From Ctenosaura bakeri (lineage: Eukaryota > Chordata > Lepidosauria > Squamata > Iguanidae), in assembly GCA_948474755.1 (NCBI GenBank), contig CAOLHI010002136.1, forward strand, positions 1 through 64,000: DNA of 64,000 nucleotides, given 5' to 3'. Positions 32,921 to 43,945 of this stretch are shown in pieces. The translations under genes were made by a program, and so were the position numbers. The first letter of the stretch is position 1. Each line of letters opens with the position of its first letter. The notes below the pieces were generated by a model. That model was not told the DNA's origin. It was given only the letters and a program-made list of their open reading frames with translations, and did no database searches.

Positions 32921-32989
32921 CTCTCTCTTAATTTCCTTCTATTTTTTAGTGTAATTATTTTCAAAGAGTTCATTATTACATTCTCATAT

Positions 32990-33830
32990 TCATACTCCTA
33001 GATATTTAATTCTTTTTCTAATGTTGTATCCTGATATTTTAGTTATGTCTGTTTTCTCTTGCTTTGTCATGTTCTTTGGTAAGATTGCTGTCTTCTCTTT
33101 GTTTACTTTAATACCAGAAAGTTCACCAAATTCTCTTAGAATTGTTGTTAAATGTATTATACTTTCCATGGGGTCATCTAGAAAGAGTACCATGTCATTG
33201 GCGAATGCTTTCAACTTATATTGATGTTTGTTTATCTGTACACCTTTAAATTTTGTTTCTTTTCGAATTGTATTGTTCAAAATTTCTAACACTGTTATAA
33301 ATAATAAGGATGACAGAGGGCATCCTTGCCTAGTGTCTTTTTTGATGTTTATGATTTTTGTTTTGTCTCCATTGACCTGTAGTTGTGCTTCTTGATTTTC
33401 ATATATCGCTTCAATCCATAACATAAATCTGTTTCCTGGATCCATTTCCTTAAGCGTAGCCTTTAAAAAAGACCATTTAATTGTACTGAAAACTTTTTCT
33501 GCATCCAGGAATATCATCACAAGTTTTTTCTTGTTGTGTCTTTCTCGTTGTGTCATTATGCTCAATTATATTCAAAACTGTTCTTATGTTACTTTTCAAA
33601 GACCTCTTTGGAAGGAAGCCATTTTGATCGTCTTGAATTAGGTCTGGCAGTACTTTCTTCATCCTGTTAGCTAGAATTGCTGTAAATATTTTGTAGTCTA
33701 TGTTGAGTAATGAGATCGGGCGGCAATTTTTAACATCTGTTAAATCCTTCCCTTCTTTTGGAATTAACGATATGTTTGCTTTGCTCCATGTTTCAGCTTT
33801 ATCTGAAGAAATGATCTCATTACAGGTCAC
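32990..33830 (-). pseudogene. L1 ORF2 reverse transcriptase region
   Basis: The first frame (33830-33477) has ANISLIPKEGKDLTDVKNCR and PISLLNIDYKIFTAILANRM, followed by DQNGFLPKRSLKSNI, the L1 RT fingers. The second frame (33565-32990) has FLDAEKVFSTIKW (motif A), QGCPLSSLLF (motif B) and AFANDMVLFLDD. In that last segment the catalytic F/Y-A-D-D of motif C reads FAND (33194-33205), an Asp to Asn change expected to abolish activity. The frames overlap with a shift near 33520. Confidence 0.92.
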
Positions 33831-34428
33831 TTGTAATGGTTTGGCAAGTTCCTCTTCTAATATTTTGTAATATCTGGCTGAAAGCCATCAGGGCCGGGAG
33901 CTTTATTCAGTTTTAGTTTTTGAATTGTATCTGACTCTTCAAAGAGTGTTATTGCTCCATTCAAAATAGCTTTATACTTTTCAGAAAATTTGATGATTTC
34001 CTTTTTCTTTAAATATGATGATATATTCTGAATTTCTGTAGCAGTTGGTTGTTTTGCCTCAGATAATTGTTGGTAATATTTAACGAAGGCTTGTTCAATT
34101 TGATCTTGTGTTAGCTCTTTGTCTCCTTTCTTTATTTTCAGTATTATTCTCTTCTCCCTCTTTTTTGCAAGTTTATAGGCCAGCCATTTTCCAGGTTTAT
34201 TGGCTTGTTCAAAGAATGTCTGTCGGGCTTCTCTTATTTTGTTCTTGATTTCAATCAGATTTTCTTGGTTTAATTGAGTTTGGAGATTTTTGAAATTTTG
34301 TATAGTTTTTTTTGTCTGTTGGGTTTCTCCTTAGTTGTTTCTTGACCTCTGTCATTTTATCCAGTATCTGTTGATTCTTTTGATTCCTTTATTTCTTCAA
34401 CTCGAAAACCCACTTTATAAAGTATCCT

Positions 34429-35300
34429 CTAAGTACTGCCTTGCTGGCATCGCACACCATTTTCATTGATGTCTCTTCTTTGATGTTTTCTTGAAAATAC
34501 TGTTTTATGGAATTTTTTAGCTTTTTGTATAAATTCTTCTTTTTGGAAAATAGCATCATTTAACCTCCATGATTTTTCTCTTGTTTTTAATCTTAGTTCT
34601 ACTTGAATGGGATTATGATCTGAACATAGTTTTGGCAAAATATCCAATATTGAAAAGACTCTTGGATGCTAAAATTAAGTCTATTCCTGACATGGTTTTA
34701 TGTTGATCTAAGAAATATGTATATCCATGATCTTGTCCATTCTTAAATCGCATATATCGAGTAGTGAAAATTCGTCTGCCATTGGGAAAAAAAAAACGTT
34801 TTGAGAGTTTACCCTGATTTTTCTGTGTTTTCTTTGGTGCAGATCTGTCCATCATGGGATTTATCACTCCATTCATATCATCCATCATTACTATATTATT
34901 TTGGGAGCTGTCTAAGTAATTGATAATTTTATTTCGAAGTCTGATAAAGAAATCACCTTTGCTTCCATTAGGCACATATGTTCCAATTAGCAATATTTTT
35001 GTTTGATGTATCATCACTTCTACCCCAAGGAAGCGTCTTTTGTTGTCATTGAAAATTTCTTCTGTTGGGTAATTTTTGTTAATATAAAGTAAAACTCCGC
35101 TTTTTTCTCTTTTCATATGTTGATGCATAACATTTGCCTAGTTTTGGATTGCGTCCATATTTTAAATCTTGAGATTGGAGACAGGTCTCTTGTAAACAAA
35201 TGATATCGACATGTTGTCTTTCCAAGAAATGAAAAATTTGTCTTCTTTTGAAAACTGAGTTCAGGCCTTTTATATTCCAGGATTGTATCTTGATGGTCAT
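34429..35300 (-). pseudogene. L1 ORF2 endonuclease region
   Basis: The frame starting at 35300 begins MTIKIQSWNIKGLNSVFKRR, with the APE-type motifs WNIKGLN and DIICLQET (the catalytic Glu is in the LQET motif). After a frame break it continues (35128-34613) with VLLIGTYVPNG-like and YNIVMMDDMNGV-like segments, where GDFN would be expected, and then SGIDLILAS. The last part (34647-34429) contains CSDHNPIQVEL, the SDH catalytic block. Several frameshifts separate these. The protein would nick the target DNA for insertion. Confidence 0.88.
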
Positions 35301-35424
35301 CCTCGTCTCTTTATTTCTCCTTTTTTATTTTATTTACTTTTCTTGGTTCTTAATCTTCCTTCTCCTCCTCTTTTTCCGATAATTGATGTATTAGTTCTTC
35401 TGGGTCTCCTTCCTCTTGTTCTTC

Positions 35425-35440
35425 CATGGGAAAGATAGAG
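35425..35440. repeat. right copy of L1 target-site duplication
   Basis: CATGGGAAAGATAGAG; one mismatch to the left copy. Confidence 0.9.
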
Positions 35441-35997
35441 TTTAGAACCATTTTTTTGTCCTGCATCAGTGCATATCCTCTAACCATCTGGATCCTGATT
35501 CATCCTCTGTCTTCTCACTTCTTAAAAGTGTCCCAGTTTCTCTCCCCTCTTATCACTTTCCCTCATTGTCTCAGTTTACTTCCAGCTGATGCAAACTATG
35601 TTCAAAATGCAGAAGCGGTTCACACACAATTAACTTAGCGGTGGTGGAGAGGTGGTGGTCATGGAGAGGAGGGGTGGGATACAGTCTTGCTCCTCTCTGT
35701 AGATTCAGGCAACAGCCAACTGCTGCTTCCTCTTTGAGCTTGTCTGTCCATCCTCATTAATAATTTTTGCCATCTTGACCACATTCTGATGTTGCTTATT
35801 CACATGTATCCTGGTTTTCATCTGTGAAATGTTGGAGGGTATATCAGTGTGCTGATATGTTTCCCCAAATTCACCTCAGAGTGCATTTTTAAAAGAATAG
35901 TTCTTCTGTATTTAAATATTTTGGGGCTATAGGGCTGGCGTATTGTGGCAATCTTGTCATATAGCCAACACAATAGGTACATTCAGGTTACAGTTTA
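35441..35997. other. no gene seen
   Basis: Continuation of the sequence that the L1 split (it joins to 31061-31176). No feature was identified. Confidence 0.5.
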
Positions 35998-36880
35998 TAT
36001 TATTATTATCATTTCATTTAGATCCCAACTTTTCCCCCAATATTGGGGTCCCAGGCAGCTTGCAGTAGTTAAATGCAATTAAAAACAGAAAAAGAGAAGC
36101 AAAACCACCTAAACTTTTTTATTAAAATACATTTAAATAATACCCAGAATTAAAACCCTTTAAAATAGATTCATCAAAAGACAAAAGGTAAAAAGCAGGT
36201 GCCTTCAAGTCGCTTGTCGGCTTATGGCGACCTTATGATTTTTTCATAGGGTTTTAGCATATCATTAAAAGCCCTTGCAGTCAGTTTCTAGCAAGTCTGT
36301 CAGAACAGAAAAGTTTTGACTTGCTGATGAAATGACAACAAGGAGGGAGCCTCCTAACCTCCCCATGGAGGCAGTTCTAGAGCTTGGGAGCAGGTAATGA
36401 GGAGGACTTCTCCTATATTTGCACTAAACAAACCTGGAATAATGGACTGGAAGAAGGGCCTCCCCTGAAATGTTAGAAGCCAAGCAGGCTGCTACAGGGA
36501 GATACGGTCCTTCAGACTTCTTGGACTGGAGCCAATATAGAGATTTTAACAGTGCCTAGGAATGGACTGGCAGGCTGCAGAGAAATGAAAGCTCACTCTA
36601 GCGAGCATGCAATGCATCTGGTGGCTTTTGATATAACCTGATTTGCTAAAGCTGTGATCTCATGTAGGTTTAGTGTCAGCACATGAAATCTGTGGGCAGC
36701 TGCTAGGGTTTCAGGGTCCACCACTGATGCCTACATCTCCCTCACTAATTTAATTTTTCCAGCCTGGCATTCTAACCAGCACTAGGCATTTTGGTCTGGT
36801 TACTCTTTTGCACAATTACTGGGCTGGTGTCATACTGCAGCATTGTGGAGAGATAAAAGGATGCCTAGAAACAGAAATCT
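35998..36880 (-). mobile_element. L2-type LINE 3' portion, degraded
   Basis: On the minus strand the 3' end is AAGTTGGGATCTAAATGAAATG (36012-36033 on plus), the usual zero-frame tail of L2-type elements. Further upstream the strand carries ACCTCCCCATGGAGGC (plus 36357-36372) and related 3' UTR-like sequence. A SINE tail is inserted at 36193-36262. No coding frame is supported. Confidence 0.55.
36193..36262 (-). mobile_element. SINE/BovB tail fragment
   Basis: CAGGTGCCTTCAAGTCGCTT then CGGCTTATGGCGACCTTATG is the reverse complement of the Sauria SINE 3' end. Confidence 0.8.
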
Positions 36881-36984
36881 AGTTTTGCTCAGAGTGCCAC
36901 CACAAATTCCAGTTAAGTCTGCCAGTACGACTTAGGGGTCTCAGATGATGCTTTACCCATTTCCTCTCCAAAAATCTGGAGCTA

Positions 36985-38372
36985 GCATATTGTTATTCAT
37001 TCATTTATATCCCTCCTTTCTCCTAACAACGAGACTCAAGATAGCTACAAATTAAAACATTCATAGCAGTATAAATATAACATTAAAAAAAAACCATTAA
37101 ACTATTTATAAAGTTAAAACTTTACATGTTAAAATATTAAATACATTAAAATACATTTAAAAACTGTACCAACCTTGAAACAGCATTAAAAGCCCCAAAC
37201 ATGGTCAATTTATAAAACCCTGACAGTACAAGGATGTTTTTACTTGCCATTGGAAAGAGAGCAAGGATGGGGCCATCCTGGCCTTTCGTCACTGAGAAGG
37301 TCTTCTCCTTTATTCCCACCAAATGTGCCTGAGAAGGTGGTAGAACAGAGAGAAGTGCCACTCCAGATGATCTTATGGCTCTAATGGACTGATAAAAGGA
37401 GATATGGTCCTTCAAATAATCTGTGTCCAAGCGGGATAGGGCTTTAAAGATCCAAAACAGCACTTTGAATTGTGTCTGGAAACAGACTGTCAGCCAGTGG
37501 ATCTGTTGCAGCAAGGGAGTTGTATGCTCTCTGTAGCCAGCCTCAGTTAACAACCTGGCTTCAGCTCTTTGGGCCAATTGTAGTCCCACACAAAGCACAT
37601 TATAGTAATCCAAATAGGTTCATGTAACCAAGGCATGTACCACTGTGGCCAGATCTGAATTCTTAAGGAATGGGCACAGTTGGTGCACTGGCTTTAACTG
37701 TGCAAAAGTCACTGCTGACACCTGGGTCTCCAGGCTCATTGCTGAATGCAGGACTACCCCCAAAATATGAACCTGCTTTTTCAGGAGAAATGTAACCCTA
37801 TCTAACACAGGCTGAATCCCTGTTCCTAGACTTGTCTTTCAACTGACCAGGAGCACCTCTGCCTTGTCTAGATGAAGCTTCAATTAATTTGCCCTTTTCC
37901 AGTCCATAACAGCTGCCAGGCACTGGGTTAGGACAGGAACAGCTTCCTTGGTATTAACTCGAAAGGTGTAAAATAGTTGGGCATCATCATCATATTTGGA
38001 GACACCTGATCCCAAAACTCTGGACAACCTCTCCCAGTGGTCATGGCGACAAGACAGAACCTGGAGCAACTCCAGAGGCCATGGGCAGGAGGAATCCATA
38101 GGCACCATGCTCCGAGAGCACTCCTCCAGGAAAAAACAGAACCACTGTAGAACAGTACCTCCAAGTCCCATCCCAGCGAGGTGACTCAGAGGGATACCAT
38201 GGTCAATGATACTGAAAGCCACTACAAGGTCCAGCAGAACAGGGATAGATTCCCCTTGTCCAATTCTCTGCATAGGTCATAGGTCACCAAGGCGACCAAA
38301 GCAGACACTGTGCCATGTCTGAAACCAGACTAAAATGGAACTAGATAATCTGCCTCATCCAGGAATTCCAGG
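36985..38372 (-). mobile_element. L2-clade LINE, RT C-terminal half
   Basis: The minus-strand frame 38273-37884 has VPVLLDLVVAFSIIDHGIPL (motif A), YDDDAQLFYTFRVNTKEAVP (YADDTQLY equivalent) and VLTQCLAAVMDWKRAN. The next frame (37808-37620) has VHILGVVLHSAMSLETQVSA and LATVVHALVT. The third (37613-37146) has YYNVLCVGLQLAQ, RAIRSSGVALLSVLPPSQA, and the C-terminal FNAVSRLVQFLNVF. The order and spacing are those of an L2 ORF2, broken twice by frameshifts. The 3' UTR-like end is near 36990-37045 (ATTTATATCCCTCCTTTCTC on plus). Confidence 0.92.
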
Positions 38373-38806
38373 AGTTGATTAATTTAATTAATTAAATTTA
38401 TTAAATGAATCTTAATTTAATTTATAGAAATTTAATTGTTATTGTTAATGTATTGAAATCTGGAGAGTTTATTATCAAATAGTTACAAACTAAGTGATAT
38501 GATAGATATAAATCAGGTAACATGCTTATCTTCTCAACACTGATTCCCACCTGTTATCAAGTTTTAAGGATATGTAAATAGATTTGTCTATATTCATTCC
38601 TTCTTACGTCTTGCAGTCTTGTTTTCAACACTGTGCATCTTACACTCTGGCTTCTTTTTGTCCATAACACTCGATAAAGCATCACATGCCAATGGTGTTG
38701 CATAAATAGTAACAAAGCACTTAATGAAAATGTAGTAGTTACTCATCTTTCAATTAAGCTGTTCCAATTTATTGGCAAAATACACACAGCTATAGGTTTG
38801 AATGTG

Positions 38807-38880
38807 GAGCCAGCACTGTGTAGTGGTTTGAGCATTGGACCACGATGCTCTTGAGACCAGCATCTGATACGGGATGTGGA
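38807..38880 (+). mobile_element. Sauria-type SINE, 5' head only
   Basis: GAGCCAGCACTGTGTAGTGG then TTTGAGCATTGGACCACGAT and GAGACCAGCATCTGATACG correspond to the tRNA-like head. The body and tail are missing. Confidence 0.8.
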
Positions 38881-39029
38881 TTGTACATATTGAGATCTTG
38901 TGAATGCGTGATTTCAGTTCTTGGGAAGTGTTCCTAGAAACCACATGATGGAGTTAGCAGCAAAATCTTTACAGCTTTCGCCTCTTTAGGCCAGGCCTAT
39001 ATACAGCAAAGGTTATGCCCCACTGAAAA

Positions 39030-39093
39030 TGATTGGACTTGAGTCTTATATATGTATAGAAATACATACATATATAAGACTCAAGTCCAGTCA
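39030..39093. repeat. 27-bp near-perfect inverted repeat (hairpin)
   Basis: The left arm 39034-39056 (TGGACTTGAGTCTTATATAT then GTA) is an exact 23-base reverse complement of 39067-39089. The stem extends to 39030/39093 with one G-T pair. The loop is 10 bases (TAGAAATACA). Confidence 0.9.
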
Positions 39094-39624
39094 GCTGAGA
39101 TTCCTTTAACTGGTTGACAAACTTACTTTGATCAGACATCTTTCTGTTTGTGTAAATATTTGTGGAGTTTATTTCAGACAGAAGTCAAAATTAACTGTTT
39201 CTATTACATGGTGGAGGGAGAGGAAGAGATCTGAGGATCACGTTTGTATCAAAACCATTCTCCAGTGCCATCTAGTGTTCAGGGCTAACCGGTGATTTGC
39301 AGAACAACGTTTTGGTAAGACTTTTCACAATGTTTGTGTATCAGATTTGGTGGGTACAATTTCCAAAGTATATACAAGCTAAATCCAAAATGTTAACAGA
39401 TCTTACTAGATATTTCTACTTTACCATGGCTGATGACTCAGCAGAGACATAGTCCCAGCAAAACTTCAAAGTCAAACTGAATACATCAGAAAATGCAAAC
39501 GGGAGGGGACCAAATTATATTGTAGACAAGGTGTTAGGGAGACAAAATAAACACAAGTCAAACCAATCCATGACATGTTCTGGTACTGCATTTGAGAGTT
39601 TGCGTACTGATTAAAGAGACTGAG

Positions 39625-39834
39625 GGCCTTTCCGTACTACACTGTTACTGTGCTATTATTCTACTTTCAACCTCTTGTGGAATTCTGGGGTTTGTAGTTT
39701 ACAGAGGCCAAAGAGCTGTTGGGATGAGAATTCTAAAGGGCCCTCCCTAAACTGCAAACCCCAGGATACTATAGGAGGGTGAAAGTGGAATAATAGCTCT
39801 ATAACTGTGTAGTGTGAAAATCGCTCAGTTTGGG
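39625..39834. mobile_element. short palindromic MITE (210 bp)
   Basis: Left end GGCCTTTCCGTACTACACTG. The right arm GGAATAATAGCTCTATAACTG ends in a degraded GTGTGAAAATCGC. The central GGGGTTTGTAGTTTACAGAG and AACTGCAAACCCCAGGAT halves are intact. Confidence 0.87.
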
Positions 39835-42303
39835 CTACCTCTTGCTTGAATATCACCACTGCCATGAACTTTCTTAGGTGTTCTCATGTAAGACACTATT
39901 CTTTCTGCCCAAAGGCTACATGTGCAATATGAGGGAAATAATACTTCACACAGGTGCCAAGTTAAAGTGCTTTCAACAGTGAAAATGGCTAAATAAATAC
40001 AAAGCGTTATTGTTATTCATTCATCTTAAGAGGAAGCACAGATAAAACACTCACAGAGACACAAACCAATAGCCTTTCTTTTGAATTTTTTAAAGAAAAA
40101 CTTGCTCTTTTTCACACAATTCCTTCCAAACTCAAATGCATAGTGGTTAGAAAAACAAATATAGGCCCCCGTCCAGGATCCTTGGGCTTCTTTGTCTTCT
40201 CATTCTCAACTTCTGCTGGACAGGCACCATCAGCTTCAAAAGCGCCAGCTACCTATTAAAGTAGATGATACTCTGCAAAATTCTGTCCATCCCAGACAAA
40301 ACGATGATCAGCTTTTTAAGACCAAACAACATCTTTCACCTTCTTAGCAGTTAAATATTAATATAGTATTCCAGCTCTATAAATCTATGATACTCAGTAC
40401 CACTGGATACTCATTGCAGCCCACTTTCCGAAAACAGAACTCCATGTACTCTTCCAGAGCTATGAATGCCCCAGGAATACAGAGAGGATTACTGTTGGAA
40501 GATTAAAAAATAAAGACAGTTTTAGAAGTAAATGGAAACAGATTTTTTGGTGGGTTGGAAAATCTTCCTCCTCCTCCTCCTCCTCCTCCTCCTCCTCCTC
40601 CTCCTCATGACATTTCTTTGTATCACACCAAATTTCATGCCATGCCAATTTCTTCCTGAAAATGTCATTTTAATCATTGTTCCTTGTTCATTCAGGAAAA
40701 TTTCTTAAAAATTGCACCATAATTTCAAACTAAAGTTTATATAAACAATTTCTGACATTTGTGCATTCAGATAACGAGTCCATTAGCATCACTGCCTACA
40801 GTTCATTAGAAGAAGCTGAAAAAAGTAATTTCAAGTTTCTGCAATTACAATCACTAATGAAGCCCAAAACCATGGCAAAATGAAACAATTAAAGGAAATG
40901 TTTTCCCTTTCCTCATCCTTTCACATGATGTGTGTAAGGGAAAATTGGCATTTTTTACAGATTCAGAAGATGATCTACTGCAAGCACATGATGTTTACAC
41001 AGCACCAGCACCAAGAAGACTCGAAAGCCATGGAATCTATGGCACAGAAATGTTGCATCTATTTGGATGAATGCACACAACAGATGCCTTTAAATTTTAT
41101 TCATTCTTATGCTCATCAAAGTATAAAAAAAGCTTTTGGGCAAGAACCAAGGCTACCTAGATATCACAGGATAATTGGCTCACAGTTTCCCACTGCTACC
41201 TTCTTAGCCTGTGATCCTTTCCTAAAGAGAACACATATCCACTAGGGGGCACCCTACACACAGTGTTTCTAATCTGCTCTTCTCATAGGCTTTTGTGTTG
41301 GAAAACCTCCTCTATTCAACTATTGAAGGTAAAATCCCATCACATACTTTCCCCTCACCATATAACATTTATCCATGCTACAGAAGACTCCCTGTGATTT
41401 GTGAAATACATTCTTCCTTTTTTAAAGGCAGGAAAAAAATCTGTGAAAATTTTTAATTTATATGGTGCATATAAAATTAAAGTGAAAGCTGTATCTAACT
41501 ATCTAAAAGATTTTATGTTAGGCAGTTGGCTCTGTGGAATGGGGAATAAATTGCAAAGATTTCTGGCAGCACACAATTGCTACAAATACTCTACAAGAGT
41601 CCATTGAACTAGGTCATCATCACCAGAAAAACTTTTGGCTTATGAGGAATACTAGAGGCAAATACGTCATAGGCTTGGTTGAGAAAGTAATCACACATAA
41701 TTTGTGGACAGAATTGTCTTATTTTGAAATGACATTTTGAACTTCTATAAAGAGTCATACTCTCCTCCTCCTTCACCTATTTCCTTGAAAATCAGGACAA
41801 AGCCCTATTCATAAATGTGAGAAGGTGTTGGCTGCAGAGATGTTTCCACTAGTGATTCATGGTGATTTATTTATAATGTTTAACTAGGAGGCAAAGATAA
41901 ACAACCTCAGACTACTCAAGTCACTTCGTCCCACTGATGGAGTCATGCTTGACTTGCACAGTGAACTGGGAGCGATTTTTTTTCCCTTGTAAAAAGTTCC
42001 CTGCCGTTCAAAACACTTAGTAAGCCAATGCTTTTGTGCCAAGCAGCATTGCAAAGTGAGATTAGTACCCCCAAGAGATTGCTGTGGACAAAGGTGTGTT
42101 TGTCTTTATTTCCTATACATACAGTTGCTTGATTTAGCGATGCTGTGTGCCTCTAGAGAAAGTACTAAGTGTATGTGAGTAGTGTGTGGGGGGAATCTTT
42201 GAGCATTAGTTCCTTTAAGATGAAAAGTTGTGGACTGATAGAAGTGGGATACAGTGGAAAAAGTCTGATCCAAACTGATGTTTTCTCTTTATTCATAATC
42301 AAA
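39835..42303. other. no gene seen; (TCC)n microsatellite
   Basis: The plus-strand frame 40880-41245 (121 codons) shows no domain. It is flanked by short frames with no splice logic. A pure triplet tract is annotated separately. Confidence 0.45.
40565..40606 (+). repeat. (TCC)n microsatellite
   Basis: About 13 uninterrupted TCC units. On the minus strand it reads as a poly-Glu run inside a spurious frame. Confidence 0.95.
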
Positions 42304-42793
42304 GGCCCTTTTCACACGGGGTTAAAAAAAATGGTGTAGAGTGACCTCTAACAGAGGTTGTCTACACCATAGCGTGGATTGGGGCGGACTACTTTTGTGT
42401 AGTTCTACACCCCAATCCACGCCGGGGTGACCAGAAGTGCGGAAGTGCTCCATGTGCTTTTTGAAAATCACTTTTCAAGTGGTTTTCAAAAAGCAAGGGG
42501 CGTGCAGCCCCGTCCAGCCCCGTTGCAGCGCCCGTGTGGATTTGCAGGCACATGCAAGTGCGCGCCTGCAGACTGGCCGGGGGGCGGGCTTCCAGCTGGC
42601 GAGCTTCTCTGATTGGCGGAGAGCCTCTGCCAGTTTAAAGCCACCATTTTGGGCACTGCCCGACACTGCGGACGCTGCGGAACGCCCGACGAGTGTGGAG
42701 CAGTGAACTCGCGCTGCTCCATGCCGTGACGGAGTGAGGTAAGCCCCATTTTAGCGTGGCTTCCCCTGTTTCTCCGCCTGCGTGTGAAATAGG
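42304..42793. mobile_element. GC-rich MITE-like element (about 490 bp)
   Basis: The left end GGCCCTTTTCACACGGGG mirrors the right end, which reads ACCTATTTCACACGCAGG on the other strand. Near the left end an inner inverted repeat (GCGTGGATTGGGGCG against CACCCCAATCCACGC) spans about 42372-42424. The interior is GC-rich with CpG. The exact right boundary and duplication are not clear. Confidence 0.65.
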
Positions 42794-42920
42794 TGAAAGT
42801 CTAGGCTGTGGCTCAAAATGAGGAAGTGGTGATCCTTCCAGATAAAAACAAGGCTACAGCTAATTTTAAAAAGTTCTGTTCTCCAGATAACTTTCTGAAT
42901 GACTTGGAGCTGATGATGTT

Positions 42921-43099
42921 GTAGTGGTATTATTCCACTTTCAGCATCCTGTGGAATTCTGGGGTTTGTAGTTTACTGAGGCCACAGAGCTTTCTGGCTG
43001 AGAATTCTAAATGGCCCTCCCTAAACTGCAAAGCCCAGGATTCCATAGGATGTTGGAAGTGGGATAATTGCACTGTAACAGTGTAGTGCAGAAATGGCC
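42921..43099. mobile_element. short palindromic MITE, left end truncated
   Basis: Starts within the left arm (GTAGTGGTATTATTCCACTT) and runs to the complete right end CAGTGTAGTGCAGAAATGGCC. The two central halves are present. Confidence 0.87.
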
Positions 43100-43945
43100 C
43101 TAGTTTTGAAGGTGAGGTCTGCAATGAGAAGGGAGAGTGAGTTTTCAGCTGCGGCCTGAGCACCTTTCTTTAAAAAACCTATTTGGGTCCGTTATCCTTC
43201 AGGTGCCAGGCAAAACCCCTTTAGAGATTTTTAGACTTCACTGTGCTGTTTTTTATTGGTGTTTTCTTCTACTTAGTTTTATGATTATTATACTTTATAT
43301 TCATAGTTATTTACTTTTGTAAATTGTTTTAAAATTAAGGGCATTTCACATTTCCTAAAGAAATAAACAATCTTTAATTTTAAAAAATAGAATGTTTGTG
43401 TGTCTGTAGGAAAAGGGGAGTCTACTAAAACTCATCAGAATTTTTTTTAAAGGGTTGGAAAACAGGACAGATGTAAGGCACAGCTGCTAACATTCTTGAA
43501 GTTCTTGAAACATTCTTGAAACAAGAGAGAACTAAGCTACTGGTGGTAAGATGTAGAAACAGAGGAAATGGAAAGGGACAGGGAGAAGTAGGAAAATGGG
43601 AAGCCCCATTGGTACCTTTGGGAGCATTAAATATGGGTCTATGCAGCAGCAGATATGCCTCTTTTGTGATATTAATAAAATCTCTCTTCTCCTCACCTGG
43701 CAATCTATTTTCTGTAACATCTTGACTGATACATAGCTTTGAAAATCTCAAAAGATTACACTAGTTAGCGTCCCATTGATTGCCAAAATATGGTTACTTT
43801 ATTAGTAAAAAACCTAACCTATAGAGGCCCTAACCTATAGAGGCTAACCTGGGCTTGTTGGCTAATAAAATAAATATCTTTTGAGCATTTTGAGCTGTCT
43901 CCAGTTTCCCACTGGATGCTTCCTAGCTTCTGCTTATTTTGCCAT
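43100..43945. other. no gene seen
   Basis: The minus-strand frame 43751-43425 (108 codons) and overlapping shorter frames show no domain. No recognisable repeat. Confidence 0.45.

Larger units (their letters stand above)
31193..35424 (-). mobile_element. L1-clade LINE, 5'-truncated, about 4.2 kb
   Basis: A minus-strand L1 insertion bounded by a 16-bp target-site duplication. The 3' end is the T-rich tract at about 31194-31230 (poly-A on the element strand). The 5' end is just upstream of ORF2, so ORF1 and the 5' UTR are absent. ORF2 homology runs nearly its whole length (endonuclease, RT, C-terminus) but in many frames with stops. It was therefore dead on arrival through truncation and has decayed since. 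Confidence 0.93.
38373..39624. other. no gene seen; AT-rich tract, SINE head and hairpin
   Basis: A TTAATTTAATTAATTAAATT tract lies at 38378-38430. A Sauria SINE head fragment lies at about 38807-38880 (GAGCCAGCACTGTGTAGTGG, then GAGCATTGGACC). A strong hairpin lies at 39030-39093. Nothing coding is supported. Confidence 0.55.

Noticed and set aside
40460..40648. Minus-strand frame with a run of glutamates
   Set aside because: The run is a (TCC)n microsatellite read on the other strand.
42427..42749. Overlapping GC-rich frames on both strands, possible exon
   Set aside because: All lie inside the TIR element 42304-42793, with no splice sites or domain. GC-rich DNA lacks stops by chance.
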